Shown in pieces: positions 32,268 through 41,363 of a stretch of DNA of 64,000 bases. Position 1 is the stretch's first letter; each line of letters begins with the position of its first letter. A model generated the notes under the pieces. It saw only the letters and a list, made by a program, of their open reading frames with translations. It made no database searches and was not told the DNA's origin. Both the position numbers and the translations under genes were made by a program. Source of the stretch: Marinobacter guineae (lineage in GTDB: Bacteria > Pseudomonadota > Gammaproteobacteria > Pseudomonadales > Oleiphilaceae); contig NZ_KZ319341.1 of assembly GCF_002744735.1 (NCBI RefSeq), positions 297,848 through 361,847 of the forward strand, in the 5' to 3' direction.

Positions 32268-33374
32268 ATGTTGAAGTTGTGTAAGCCACAGGCGCTGGCC
32301 GCCTCTGTTGCGTTGTCTCTGTGTGCCTCTTCCGCTTTTGCCGCTGAGGAAGTACGTGTCTACAACTGGTCCGATTACATTGCTGAGGACACCCTGGCGA
32401 AGTTCACGGAAGAAACCGGCATCAAGGTCATCTACGACGTTTACGACAGTAACGAGATCCTCGAAGCCGCCCTGCTTTCCGGTCGTTCCGGCTACGATCT
32501 TGTTGTGCCTTCCAACCACTACGTGGCCAAGCAGATCTCTGCCAAGGCGTTCGTGCCTTTGGATCACAGCAAACTGCCCAACATGGCCAACCTGAACCCG
32601 GATCTGATGGACGACCTGGAAAAGGTTGACCCGGGCAGCCAGTTCTCTCTGCCTTACCTGTGGGGCACGAATGGTTATGGCTACAATGAAGGCCGCATCC
32701 AGGAAATCCTGGGCGACGACGCCCCCACCGACTCCTGGGCACTTGTGTTTGACCCAGAAGTGACCGGAAAACTGGCTTCGGGTGGTTGTGGTATTGCTAT
32801 GCTCGATTCCGGCGAGGAGATGGTGCGTGCCGCCATGGCCTACATCGGCCTGGACCCGAACAGCAACAAAGCCGACGACATCAAGCAAGGCGGTGAGGTG
32901 ATCAAGGCCATTCGTCCGAACATCACCTACTTCCACTCGTCCCGTTACATTGGTGACCTGGCCAACGGTGACCTGTGCGTGGCTGCGGGCTACTCCGGCG
33001 ACATCCTTCAGGCCGCTGCCCGCGCGGAGGAAGCCGAGAACGGCAACGTCATCCGCTACACCATTCCCAAAGAGGGTGCGGTGCTGTGGTTCGACATGAT
33101 GACCATCCCGGCCGGCGCACCGAACGTGGAGAACGCCCACAAACTGATGAACTTCCTGATGCGTCCGGAAATCATCGCGGACGTGACAAACTACGTGTGG
33201 TACGCCAACCCGAACAAGCCGGCCAACGAGTTTGTTGATCCGGAAATTCTGGGCGATACCAGCATTTACCCCACGGATGAGGTGATGAAAAAGCTGTACA
33301 TCATGGAAGGCCGGCCTCAGGACGCCCAGCGTCTGATGACCCGCACCTGGACCAACGTGAAGTCTGGTCGTTAA
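32268..33374 (+). CDS. potF: Putrescine/spermidine ABC transporter, periplasmic binding protein
   Basis: 368 residues with a signal peptide (cleavage about AFA-AEEVRVYNW). The polyamine-binding-protein signature YNWSDYIAEDTLAKFTEETG and SGYDLVVPSNHYVAKQI match PotF/PotD. TDEVMKKLY occurs near the C-terminus. It captures putrescine or related polyamines in the periplasm for the PotGHI membrane complex. GAGGG lies before ATG 32268. First gene of the potFGHI operon; its long leader suggests regulation at promoter or RNA level. PotF rather than PotD is preferred from sequence feel and gene order. Confidence 0.92.
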   Translation: MLKLCKPQALAASVALSLCASSAFAAEEVRVYNWSDYIAEDTLAKFTEETGIKVIYDVYDSNEILEAALLSGRSGYDLVVPSNHYVAKQISAKAFVPLDHSKLPNMANLNPDLMDDLEKVDPGSQFSLPYLWGTNGYGYNEGRIQEILGDDAPTDSWALVFDPEVTGKLASGGCGIAMLDSGEEMVRAAMAYIGLDPNSNKADDIKQGGEVIKAIRPNITYFHSSRYIGDLANGDLCVAAGYSGDILQAAARAEEAENGNVIRYTIPKEGAVLWFDMMTIPAGAPNVENAHKLMNFLMRPEIIADVTNYVWYANPNKPANEFVDPEILGDTSIYPTDEVMKKLYIMEGRPQDAQRLMTRTWTNVKSGR

Positions 33375-33377
33375 GGG

Positions 33378-34496
33378 GTGGAAAACGGCAACAGCACCTC
33401 CGCGCAAGCGGAGGTGCTACTCAGCATTCGGGGCATCTCCAAGAGCTTTGAAGGCACGCTGGCGGTGGACAATGTGAACCTGAACATCCACAAGGGCGAG
33501 ATTTTCGCCCTGCTGGGTGGTTCCGGTTCCGGCAAGTCCACCTTGCTGCGTATGCTGGCAGGTTTCGAGACGCCCAACGCCGGAAAAGTCGTACTGGATG
33601 GCCAGGACATTACCGCCCTGCCTCCTTACCTGCGCCCGACCAATATGATGTTCCAGTCTTACGCCCTGTTCCCTCATATGACGGTGGAGCAGAACATTGC
33701 CATGGGTCTGAAACAGGACAAGCTGCCCAAGACCGAGATCCGCGACCGGGTCGCGGCCATGCTGAAGCTGGTCAAGATGGAACCCTATGCCCGGCGCAAG
33801 CCCCAGCAACTTTCTGGTGGTCAGCAGCAACGCGTTGCCCTGGCCCGCTCACTGGCCAAACGTCCCAAACTGCTGTTACTGGACGAGCCCATGGGTGCTC
33901 TGGACAAGAAACTGCGCACGGAAATGCAGCTGGAACTGGTGGAGATTCTGGAAAACGTGGGCGCCACCTGTCTGATGGTCACTCACGACCAGGAAGAGGC
34001 CATGACCATGGCCAGTCGAATCGCCATCATGGCACAGGGCCGAATTGCCCAGATCGGCTCCCCGATCGATATCTACGAAAGCCCGAACAGCCGCATGACA
34101 GCGGAATTCATTGGCTCGGTGAATATCTTCGAGGCTCACATTCGGGAAGACGAGACGGACAGCGTTACGCTTACCAGCGATCTGCTGGACGCGCCGGTGT
34201 TCATCGACCGCGGGGTAACAACCCCGGCCGAATCCACCGAAACCCTGATCGCCCTGCGTCCGGAGAAGATCTACCTCACCGCCGACAAGCCTGAGGGCGA
34301 GCACAACTGGAGCTGCGGTACGGTGGACAATATTGCCTACCTGGGTGACATCACGTCCTACTACGTGAAACTAGCCAGCGGCAAACGCGTGCAGGCGACC
34401 ATGGCGAACGTGGAACGCCGTGGTGAGCGGCCAACCTGGGGAGACAGGGTATTCGTATCCTGGGAAGCCTCCAGCCCCATCCTGCTCTGGAACTGA
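33378..34496 (+). CDS. potG: Polyamine ABC transporter ATP-binding protein
   Basis: 372 residues starting at GTG 33378, three bases after the potF stop. It has Walker A GGSGSGKST at about residues 47-55, Q-loop MMFQSYALFPHM, ABC signature LSGGQQQR, Walker B LLLLDEPMGALD, the switch histidine in MVTHDQEEAM and a C-terminal TOBE-type regulatory domain ending at ILLWN. It energises polyamine import through PotH and PotI. All catalytic residues are present. Co-transcribed with potF and potH. Confidence 0.95.
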   Translation: MENGNSTSAQAEVLLSIRGISKSFEGTLAVDNVNLNIHKGEIFALLGGSGSGKSTLLRMLAGFETPNAGKVVLDGQDITALPPYLRPTNMMFQSYALFPHMTVEQNIAMGLKQDKLPKTEIRDRVAAMLKLVKMEPYARRKPQQLSGGQQQRVALARSLAKRPKLLLLDEPMGALDKKLRTEMQLELVEILENVGATCLMVTHDQEEAMTMASRIAIMAQGRIAQIGSPIDIYESPNSRMTAEFIGSVNIFEAHIREDETDSVTLTSDLLDAPVFIDRGVTTPAESTETLIALRPEKIYLTADKPEGEHNWSCGTVDNIAYLGDITSYYVKLASGKRVQATMANVERRGERPTWGDRVFVSWEASSPILLWN

Positions 34497-34500
34497 AGCC

Positions 34501-35430
34501 ATGAAACGGAGACTGTTTCCTGCCCCTCTGACCGAGCGGGTGCGCGCGCTGCTGTTCCATCGCCGGGTGGTGCTTGGTATCCCGTTCCTGTGGCTTCTGC
34601 TGTTCTTCCTCCTGCCCTTTGCGCTGGTGCTGAAGATCAGCCTGACCTCAGCGGTGATGGCCATTCCCCCGTACGAGCCGGTATTCCGCTGGGTGGACAA
34701 TACGCTGTCGGTGGTAGTGAATGTCGGGAACTACCTGTTCCTGCTGTCAGACAGTCTGTATATCGCTGCCTACTGGGGCTCGGTAAAAACCGCTTTCATG
34801 GCGACCGTGGTATGTCTGCTGATCGGATATCCGATGGCCTATGCCATGGCAAGGGCGCCCAGGCACTGGCAACTGGTATTGCTTCTGATGGTCATGCTGC
34901 CCTCCTGGACCTCGTTCCTGATCCGTGTCTATGCCTGGATGGGCATCCTCGGAAACCAGGGGCTGTTGAATACCTTCCTGATGTGGCTGGGCTTGATTGA
35001 TGCCCCTCTGAAGATGCTGAACACCAACTTTGCGGTAGTGCTGGGCATTGTCTACGCCTACCTGCCGTTCATGGTGCTGCCCATCTACACCAATCTTGTG
35101 AAGCTGGATGAGCGCCTGCTGGAAGCTGCATCCGACCTCGGTTGCCGCAGCATCACCACCTTCTGGGCGATCACCCTGCCGCTGTCAAAAGCTGGCATTC
35201 TGGCAGGTTCCATGCTGGTCTTTATTCCGGCAGTGGGCGAGTTCGTGATTCCGGAGCTGCTGGGCGGTCCGGATACCCTGATGATCGGCAAGGTGTTGTG
35301 GGAGGAGTTCTTCAACAACCGCGACTGGCCGGTGGCCTCAGCGCTGGCCATTGTCATGCTTGCACTGCTGCTGGTACCCATCGTGCTTTTCCATAGGTTC
35401 CAGGCCCGGGAGATGGAAAAGCATGGTTAG
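34501..35430 (+). CDS. potH: Polyamine ABC transporter permease
   Basis: 309 residues with six predicted membrane helices and the binding-protein-dependent permease EAA loop EAASDLGCRSITTFWAITLP, which contacts PotG. The start at ATG 34501 is four bases after the potG stop. A long N-terminus precedes the first helix (LGIPFLWLLLFFLLPFALVL). It forms the inner-membrane channel together with PotI. Part of the potFGHI operon. Confidence 0.94.
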   Translation: MKRRLFPAPLTERVRALLFHRRVVLGIPFLWLLLFFLLPFALVLKISLTSAVMAIPPYEPVFRWVDNTLSVVVNVGNYLFLLSDSLYIAAYWGSVKTAFMATVVCLLIGYPMAYAMARAPRHWQLVLLLMVMLPSWTSFLIRVYAWMGILGNQGLLNTFLMWLGLIDAPLKMLNTNFAVVLGIVYAYLPFMVLPIYTNLVKLDERLLEAASDLGCRSITTFWAITLPLSKAGILAGSMLVFIPAVGEFVIPELLGGPDTLMIGKVLWEEFFNNRDWPVASALAIVMLALLLVPIVLFHRFQAREMEKHG

Positions 35431-36235
35431 GTTAAAAACCCCCGGTTTCTCGAAAACCATGCTGGTGCTGGGCATGCTGTTCCTGTATTTGCCGATGGTG
35501 GTACTGATCGTTTACTCGTTCAACGCTTCGCGACTGGTGTCGGTGTGGGCTGGCTTCTCAACCAAGTGGTACGGGGCACTGTTCGCCAATGAACAGATTC
35601 TGTCTGCCGTGTGGATGAGCCTGCGTATCGCCTTTTACTCCGCCAGCATGGCGGTGTGTCTGGGCACCCTGTGCGCGTTTGTCATCACCCGGTTCAAGAA
35701 GATGCGGGGCCGCACTTTGTTGTCCAGCATGATCACGGCACCACTTGTGATGCCGGAGGTGATCACCGGGCTGTCGCTGTTGCTGCTCTTTGTGCAGATG
35801 GCACAGACCATCGGCTGGCCAACGGACCGTGGTATGGCGACGATCTGGATTGCCCACACCACCTTCTGCAGTGCCTATGTGGCGGTAGTCGTATCGGCTC
35901 GGCTACAGGAGGTGGACCGTTCCATCGAGGAGGCCGCCATGGACCTTGGCTGCACGCCTCTGAAAACGTTCTTCGTAATCACCCTTCCGGTGATTGCCCC
36001 TGCCCTGGTTTCCGGCTGGTTGCTGGCCTTTACCCTGTCCCTCGATGACCTAGTGATTGCCAGCTTCGTATCTGGTCCGGGCGCCACCACCCTGCCCATG
36101 GTGGTGTTCTCATCCGTACGAATGGGGGTATCGCCAGAGATCAATGCGCTGGCTACGCTGATCATTCTCTCCGTCTCGCTGATTGCGTTTATTGCCTGGT
36201 ATCTGATGCGTCGGGCGGAGCGGAAAAGGCAGTAG
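35423..36235 (+). CDS. potI: Polyamine ABC transporter permease
   Basis: 270 residues, six helices, with the EAA loop EEAAMDLGCTPLKTFFVITL. The ATG at 35423 overlaps the end of potH by eight bases, so translation is probably coupled. It begins MVRLKTPGFSKTMLVLG and has SLDDLVIASFVSGPG in the last third, matching PotI/PotC. Last gene of the transporter operon; the following cupin gene is convergent. Confidence 0.94.
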   Translation: MVRLKTPGFSKTMLVLGMLFLYLPMVVLIVYSFNASRLVSVWAGFSTKWYGALFANEQILSAVWMSLRIAFYSASMAVCLGTLCAFVITRFKKMRGRTLLSSMITAPLVMPEVITGLSLLLLFVQMAQTIGWPTDRGMATIWIAHTTFCSAYVAVVVSARLQEVDRSIEEAAMDLGCTPLKTFFVITLPVIAPALVSGWLLAFTLSLDDLVIASFVSGPGATTLPMVVFSSVRMGVSPEINALATLIILSVSLIAFIAWYLMRRAERKRQ

Positions 36236-36266
36236 CCCGACTGAAAATCAGGCCACCGCCAATTGC

Positions 36267-36776
36267 TCAGTTGCGGGGATCGTCTTCCGGATTAAGGTAC
36301 TCAATCCCCCAGGGTCCGTTGCCATGCAGCTGAATAACCGCGCCCTCATCCCCTGTATAGCCAAACATCGGCTCGCCGGGCGCCATGATCGCCAGGCTGC
36401 CGGTGGGCAGAGCCCTGGCCTCATCGCGCTGGAACTCCTTGCCATGGGCGAAATGAAAGGTGCCTGAGAGAACGGTTACCCGCTCGTAGGCCGGGTGAAT
36501 ATGCGGAGCCACTTCATAATCCGCTGGCAGACGAAGGCGGATGGTGAACGGGTCGCCACTGCTGAGATCCCCCTCCAGAATCGAAATCTCGGCACCCTCC
36601 GCCATTGAGCCCACGGGTTTCCAGGAAAGCTCCGAAGGCTCCACCATGACTTGTCCGTCGCCCTCGTAGGGGGTCTTTGCCAGGGCGTCTGAAGCACCCC
36701 CTGCCAGCCCTGCTGCCAGAAGAACCGCGGTCACAAAACTGCTCTGGATACACTGTGTTTCTGAGAACTTGTCCAT
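36267..36776 (-). CDS. Exported cupin-domain protein
   Basis: 169 residues from ATG 36776 (GAGGGG upstream). The N-terminal about 38 residues look like a signal peptide ending near SDALAK. The cupin core shows HIHPAYERVTVLSGTFHFAHG (two histidines and a glutamate for metal binding), then MFGYTGDEGAVIQLHGNGPWG. Single-domain periplasmic cupins often bind metals or small ligands; the function here is unknown. Convergent with potI and divergent from the ECF sigma gene at 36940. Confidence 0.82.
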   Translation of the reverse strand: MDKFSETQCIQSSFVTAVLLAAGLAGGASDALAKTPYEGDGQVMVEPSELSWKPVGSMAEGAEISILEGDLSSGDPFTIRLRLPADYEVAPHIHPAYERVTVLSGTFHFAHGKEFQRDEARALPTGSLAIMAPGEPMFGYTGDEGAVIQLHGNGPWGIEYLNPEDDPRN

Positions 36777-36939
36777 TGCCTTTTCCCCTCTTATCGATGG
36801 CCAGGATGTACCACCAAGCCGGGCCTCTGACCGGCTTGGTCGCAAGGACGCAGCGACCCGCAGATTTGTTCCCGGCAATGTTTCGGGAACATTATTGTGC
36901 TTTGGCGCGTCCCTGTATCAATGCCATGGAGGTGACACC

Positions 36940-37593
36940 ATGACGCCTGTGGAATCGAAACAACCCGGCCAGGCATCAGCGGCGAATGAGTCCCAGCGTG
37001 TATTCAGGGAACATGTGGAGCTTCTTATGGACCGCCTCTACGGTACCGCTTTGCGTCTGACCCGGAACCCGGATGAGGCGGAAGACGTTGTCGGGGAGGC
37101 TGTTGCCAGCGCCTGGCAACGACTGGACCAACTCAACGATCTGTCCCACCTGGATGGCTGGCTGTTCAGGATTCTGCATAACACGTTCATAAGCCTCCGG
37201 CGCCGTCGCTATTGCCGGGAAGACAAAGAGGTGTCCTTTGACCAGGAAATGGAAGATGACGACACACGGTTTTCGTTGTTCGAGCACCTTCATCAGCCGT
37301 TTCTGCTCTGGGTGGGCCGACCTGAAAAAGAATTTATCAACCGTCTTCTTGAAGCAGACCTGAGAAAAGCCGTTGATCACCTGCCCGACCCGTTTCGGAT
37401 TGTCGTGGTGATGGTTGAAATTCAGGGTTACACCTACGAAGAGGTTGCAGCCATTCTTGATCTTCCGCTGGGCACGGTCAGATCACGACTTAATCGGGCC
37501 CGCAGCCTTCTGCAAAAGTCTCTCTGGCAGCAGGGGCGCGACGCAGGCCTGATCGGAACGAATACCGGGTTTAGGGTCGGAGATAGACGATGA
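36940..37593 (+). CDS. ECF sigma factor (RpoE-like)
   Basis: 217 residues starting at ATG 36940 behind an excellent ribosome site (GGAGGTGAC). Sigma-2 is at about residues 25-95 (LYGTALRLTRNPDEAEDVVG, LDGWLFRILHNTFISLRRRR). Sigma-4 is at about 140-195 (HLPDPFRIVVVMVEIQGYTY, LDLPLGTVRSRLNRAR). The stop overlaps the start of the zinc-finger anti-sigma gene by four bases. It should direct RNA polymerase to envelope- or oxidant-stress promoters; signals unknown. Divergent from the exported cupin gene, a plausible target. Confidence 0.92.
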   Translation: MTPVESKQPGQASAANESQRVFREHVELLMDRLYGTALRLTRNPDEAEDVVGEAVASAWQRLDQLNDLSHLDGWLFRILHNTFISLRRRRYCREDKEVSFDQEMEDDDTRFSLFEHLHQPFLLWVGRPEKEFINRLLEADLRKAVDHLPDPFRIVVVMVEIQGYTYEEVAAILDLPLGTVRSRLNRARSLLQKSLWQQGRDAGLIGTNTGFRVGDRR

Positions 37594-37820
37594 ACACACC
37601 GGAGTTGTCCTGCGAAGAAGTCATTGAACGGCTGTTCGAGTTCCTGGACAGGGAACTGGACGACGTCAGCCAGGAGGAGATCGATCGGCATTTGAAGCGG
37701 TGCTACGATTGTTTCAGCAGGGCGGAGTTTGAACGTCGATTAAGGGAGCGGATTGCGGCAACTGGTAGCCAGAAGGCACCGGAGCGCCTGAAGAAGCGGA
37801 TCAGGGAACTGACCGAATAA
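37590..37820 (+). CDS. Zinc-finger (HC2-type) anti-sigma factor
   Basis: 76 residues. The H-x3-C-x2-C motif (HLKRCYDC) is preceded by ELSCEEVIERLFEFLDREL, typical of soluble ZAS/putative zinc-finger anti-sigma proteins. No membrane segment, so a cytoplasmic redox- or zinc-responsive anti-sigma, as with ChrR/RsrA-type systems. ATG overlaps the sigma stop (ATGA). It binds and holds the sigma factor encoded immediately upstream. Confidence 0.85.
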   Translation: MNTPELSCEEVIERLFEFLDRELDDVSQEEIDRHLKRCYDCFSRAEFERRLRERIAATGSQKAPERLKKRIRELTE

Positions 37821-37851
37821 TGCCGCCACTCCGATCCGCAGGAATCTGATT

Positions 37852-39060
37852 ATGGTTGCGATTCTCGGCTATTCAAAAGAACAGATCCGGGAAGCGGTGC
37901 AGGAGATGTATACCAGTGTCGCGAGGGCACCGGAATCTCCTTTCCACTTTCCGGTTGGTGCAGGAGCATGCCTTAAACTTGGTTATCCCGGGGACCAGAT
38001 TAAGGAACTTCCTGAGGATACCCTCGCCTCATTCGCAGGAGTCGGCTGGCCGTTCCGGGGCCAGGCCCTCCGGCCGGGCGACATCACATTGGATCTGGGC
38101 GCCGGCGCCGGCAACGACAGCCTCATTGCGAGCCGAATTGTAGGGCCCAACGGGCACGTCATCGCGCTGGACGTTACCGCCGCCATGAGCCAGAAGCTGC
38201 AACACGTCGTTTCCAACGCCCCAGGCATCAGCGTGATCCAGGCCACGGCCGAGTCGATACCCATAGCCAGCAAGACCCTGGACAGTATTACCAGCAATGG
38301 GGCGATCAATCTCGTTCCTTCAAAGCGTCAGGCAATCGGCGAAATGTTTCGGGTACTCAGGCCCGGAGGCAGACTACAGCTGGCAGATGTAGTTATTCGC
38401 CGTCCGGTCAGCGTAGATTGCGAGAGCGACCCGCGACTATGGGTAGAATGCGTGGTGGGCGCCACCGTTGAAGAGGACCTCCTGGCCATGCTCGGTGATG
38501 CGGGCTTTGACGATGTTCGGGTTCTGAAACGCCATGACTATTTTTCACTGAGCCCCAGTTCGCAGACCCGTGAAATTGCCAGAAGCTTTGGCGCTCACTC
38601 GGTTGAGGTTTCCGCCCGACGTGGCCCAAGGAACCCGGGAAAAGTCCAAAAATTTCTCCGACGCAGCAACCCGATGCGTTGGATCCGCCACCTCCACCGC
38701 CGTGGTTTTTCGGGTGTGGCCGCACTCGGTCTGGCAATCATTAGTTGCTATGGCGTGCTTGCCATCACCGGTCTGCTGGCCCTTGCCGGTGTGCGGCTGA
38801 CACTTTCACCGGATCTCTGGGCTCTGGCAATTGCCGTCACCACGTTGCTGGCCGGAGGTATGGTTGCTGCGGGCTTTCTTCAGCACCGATATCCGGTGCC
38901 GGTGCTCCTTGCTGCCGTGGGCGTGGCAACCGTGCAGTACGCGCTGTTCATTGAATACCACATACTAACTGAGATGCTCGGCTTTGCGCTTCTCGGCGCC
39001 GGCGCTGTACTTGATCTGCTCCGACGACGCACGAGCGAAGCGCGCACACTCGGGCTTTGA
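37852..39060 (+). CDS. SAM methyltransferase (ArsM-like) fused to C-terminal membrane domain
   Basis: 402 residues. The first about 245 form a class I methyltransferase with the SAM motif TLDLGAGAGNDSLIASRIVG about residues 80-99. Its preamble resembles arsenite methyltransferases (LPEDTLASFAGVGWPF), but their conserved cysteine set is not seen. After a basic linker (about 255-280) the last 120 residues have about four membrane helices (LAIISCYGVLAITGLLALAG and others) resembling a MerC-type membrane unit. The gene follows the sigma/anti-sigma pair by 31 bases with AGGAA before the ATG, so it is probably in that operon. Substrate unknown; a metal or metalloid is a guess. Confidence 0.7.
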   Translation: MVAILGYSKEQIREAVQEMYTSVARAPESPFHFPVGAGACLKLGYPGDQIKELPEDTLASFAGVGWPFRGQALRPGDITLDLGAGAGNDSLIASRIVGPNGHVIALDVTAAMSQKLQHVVSNAPGISVIQATAESIPIASKTLDSITSNGAINLVPSKRQAIGEMFRVLRPGGRLQLADVVIRRPVSVDCESDPRLWVECVVGATVEEDLLAMLGDAGFDDVRVLKRHDYFSLSPSSQTREIARSFGAHSVEVSARRGPRNPGKVQKFLRRSNPMRWIRHLHRRGFSGVAALGLAIISCYGVLAITGLLALAGVRLTLSPDLWALAIAVTTLLAGGMVAAGFLQHRYPVPVLLAAVGVATVQYALFIEYHILTEMLGFALLGAGAVLDLLRRRTSEARTLGL

Positions 39061-39084
39061 AAAAAGCTATAGAAACCCGCCCCA

Positions 39085-39975
39085 TCACAAGGATTCGGGA
39101 AAGGCCGACACCAGAAAATCCACCATTGCCCGAACTTTGGGTGTAACGAACTTCCGTGAAGGGTACAACGCATATACGCCCAGCTCGGTGGAGCGATACC
39201 CCGGCATCACTTCCACCAGCCGGCCAGCTTCCAACTCTTTGTTTACCAGAAAGCCGGGCTGCAGTACCACGCCCTGGCCGGCCACCGCAGCCCCACAGCA
39301 GGTTTCGCCATTATTGGCGTACATCCAGGGCCGCACACGGACACTGGCCGGGCCATCTGGTCCTTCGAAAGGCCAGTCATTGCCCGTGGTGAAATTGCTG
39401 TAGCCAATGATTCTGTGACTGGCCAGATCCACCGGGCAGGCCGGAGCACCGTGAATCGCCAGGTAATCAGGTGAGGCGCAGGCCATCAGCCGGGTTGAGG
39501 TTATCCGTCGGCTGACCAGCGTTGAGCTTTGCAGGGTGGCAATGCGGATGGCCAGATCAAAGCCTTCCTCGACGATATCCACCAGTCGGTCTGAAAGGTC
39601 GATAGACAGCTCCACATCCGGATAGCGGGCGTGAAACTCCCCCCACAAAGGCGCCAGGTGGCTGATCCCGAAACTGACTGGCGCATTTACCCTCAACGTG
39701 CCCCGGGCCACGTCATTGCGGGACGTAATTTCCGCTTCGGCCTCCTCAACGCCCGCGAGTAACTCCCGGCATCGAACATAGAACACCTCCCCTTCCCCCG
39801 TGAGAGACAGGCGGCGGGTTGTTCGTTGCAGAAGCCGAACCGCCAGACGGGTTTCCAGTTCGCTGACATAGCGCGAGACGGCAGCCTTGGACATACCCAG
39901 ACTCTCTGAAGCGCCCACGAAGCTCCCCGCCTCAACCACGGTGCAGAACGTCTGCATCTCCAGCAATCGATCCAT
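39085..39975 (-). CDS. LysR-family transcriptional regulator
   Basis: 296 residues. The helix-turn-helix is at about residues 17-45 (SFVGASESLGMSKAAVSRYV) and belongs to the CrgA/AaeR-like branch (LLQRTTRRLSLTGEGEVFY). The effector domain fills the rest. It is divergent from doxX and the LigB-type dioxygenase, with a 6-5-6 dyad in the 104-base gap, so it probably regulates those two genes. The signal is unknown. Confidence 0.9.
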   Translation of the reverse strand: MDRLLEMQTFCTVVEAGSFVGASESLGMSKAAVSRYVSELETRLAVRLLQRTTRRLSLTGEGEVFYVRCRELLAGVEEAEAEITSRNDVARGTLRVNAPVSFGISHLAPLWGEFHARYPDVELSIDLSDRLVDIVEEGFDLAIRIATLQSSTLVSRRITSTRLMACASPDYLAIHGAPACPVDLASHRIIGYSNFTTGNDWPFEGPDGPASVRVRPWMYANNGETCCGAAVAGQGVVLQPGFLVNKELEAGRLVEVMPGYRSTELGVYALYPSRKFVTPKVRAMVDFLVSAFPESL

Positions 39976-40002
39976 TATTTCATTTTCCGGAATAATTAAT
40001 TC

Positions 40003-40019
40003 ATAAACACAAGGTTTAT
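40003..40019. promoter_or_regulatory. Dyad ATAAAC-N5-GTTTAT in the LysR/doxX divergent region
   Basis: A perfect 6-bp inverted repeat with a 5-base spacer (ATAAAC ACAAG GTTTAT) lies 28 bases from the LysR start and 60 bases from doxX. Size and placement fit a LysR recognition dyad. Operator function is inferred. Confidence 0.4.
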
Positions 40020-40079
40020 CCCGTTTATTGATATTTGTAAAGTGCCCACACGCTCAAAACACATCCACGGAGATTCATC

Positions 40080-40520
40080 ATGAACAACGCATTCCTGAAC
40101 AAACTGACCGCCACTGACACGGGCTGGGGCGCACTGGCCCTTCGTATTCCCGTTGGAATCATTTTCGCCGCCCACGGCGCACAGAAACTGTTTGGCTGGT
40201 TCGGAGGCTACGGACTGGAAGGTACCGGGCAATGGATGGATTCCATCGGCCTGAGCCCCGGCTACCTGATGGCGCTTTTGGCCGGCAGTGCGGAATTCTT
40301 TGGTGGCCTGGCCCTGATCATCGGCCTGCTGGTTCGCCCGGCCAGCGCGGTACTGGCGTTTGCCATGCTGATCGCCATATTCAGCGTTCATATCGGCAAC
40401 GGCCTGTTCATGAGTAACAATGGTTACGAGTTTGGCCTGGCCTTGCTGGGCGTATCCGTCTCCCTGGTATTCAGCGGAGCAGGTCGGGCGTCCATTGACC
40501 GCGCCATTGCAGCCCGATAA
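40080..40520 (+). CDS. DoxX-family membrane protein
   Basis: 146 residues with four membrane helices. The DoxX signature IPVGIIFAAHGAQKLFGWFG is at about 22-41, followed by GTGQWMDSIGLSPG and ALLAGSAEFFGGLALIIGLL. DoxX-like proteins are small quinone- or redox-associated membrane proteins induced by stress or aromatic compounds. CGGAG precedes the ATG. The dioxygenase gene follows after 25 bases, a recurring pairing in proteobacteria also with a LysR regulator opposite. Confidence 0.92.
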   Translation: MNNAFLNKLTATDTGWGALALRIPVGIIFAAHGAQKLFGWFGGYGLEGTGQWMDSIGLSPGYLMALLAGSAEFFGGLALIIGLLVRPASAVLAFAMLIAIFSVHIGNGLFMSNNGYEFGLALLGVSVSLVFSGAGRASIDRAIAAR

Positions 40521-40545
40521 CAACAGCTATCCGGAGGTATCGATC

Positions 40546-41319
40546 ATGAGTCTGTTTGTCTCCCACGGCGCTCCCACCTTCGCACTGGAGCCGGGGCTCG
40601 CTGGCCCGGCCCTGACCGAGCTGGGCAAACGCCTGACCAGGCCCGAAGCCGTGCTGGTGGTTTCACCCCACTGGATGACCAGCGAGATCCGGGTGGGTGT
40701 CTCCGAAGCCCCGGAGACCATTCATGATTTCCGGGGTTTTCCGCCCGAACTTTATGACCTCGACTACCCGGTCTCCGGTCATCCACGACTGGCGCGAACC
40801 GCCCTGGCATTGCTGGAGGAGTCGGGCTGGAACGCCAGAGCTGACGAAAGCCGGGGGCTGGATCACGGGGCCTGGGTTCCCCTGATGCATCTGTTCCCCG
40901 ATCAATCGGTTCCGGTATTCCAGGTTTCGATGCCAACGGATCTTGATCCTGAGTCAGCCTGGCGACTGGGTCAGATACTGCAGCCGCTCGAATATGAGGG
41001 TGTGCTCATCGTCGGATCTGGCAGCCTGACCCATAACCTGTACGAAGTTCGTTGGGGCGACCAGAACGCATCAGTGTACGCGCGGGAATTTACTGACTGG
41101 GTCCGTACAAAGGTACATGCCGGCGACCACCAGCATCTGATAGCAACGTTGGAGCAAGCCCCACATGCCCAAAGGGCGCATCCCACCTCCGAGCATTTCC
41201 TGCCTCTGTTAGTGGCTGCCGGTGCTGCCGGAGATCAGCGACCCGGCGTCCTGATTGATGGCGGCATCGAACACGGTGTTCTGGCCATGGACGCCTTTGT
41301 TTTTCATTACCCGGCCTAA
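40546..41319 (+). CDS. Class III extradiol ring-cleavage dioxygenase (LigB family, YgiD-like)
   Basis: 257 residues starting MSLFVSHGAPTFALEPG, the YgiD/4,5-DOPA-dioxygenase start with the metal-binding His of SHGAPT. A second conserved block SPHWMTSEIRV and a third GLDHGAWVPLMHLFP supply further ligand and catalytic histidines. It would cleave catechol-type rings with iron or zinc. GGAGG lies before the ATG. Co-transcribed with doxX. Substrate may be DOPA-like or another catechol; not decidable here. Confidence 0.9.
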   Translation: MSLFVSHGAPTFALEPGLAGPALTELGKRLTRPEAVLVVSPHWMTSEIRVGVSEAPETIHDFRGFPPELYDLDYPVSGHPRLARTALALLEESGWNARADESRGLDHGAWVPLMHLFPDQSVPVFQVSMPTDLDPESAWRLGQILQPLEYEGVLIVGSGSLTHNLYEVRWGDQNASVYAREFTDWVRTKVHAGDHQHLIATLEQAPHAQRAHPTSEHFLPLLVAAGAAGDQRPGVLIDGGIEHGVLAMDAFVFHYPA

Positions 41320-41363
41320 ACCGGCAAGGAACTACACTGCAGGCAAAGGCCGTTGCGTAGCCC

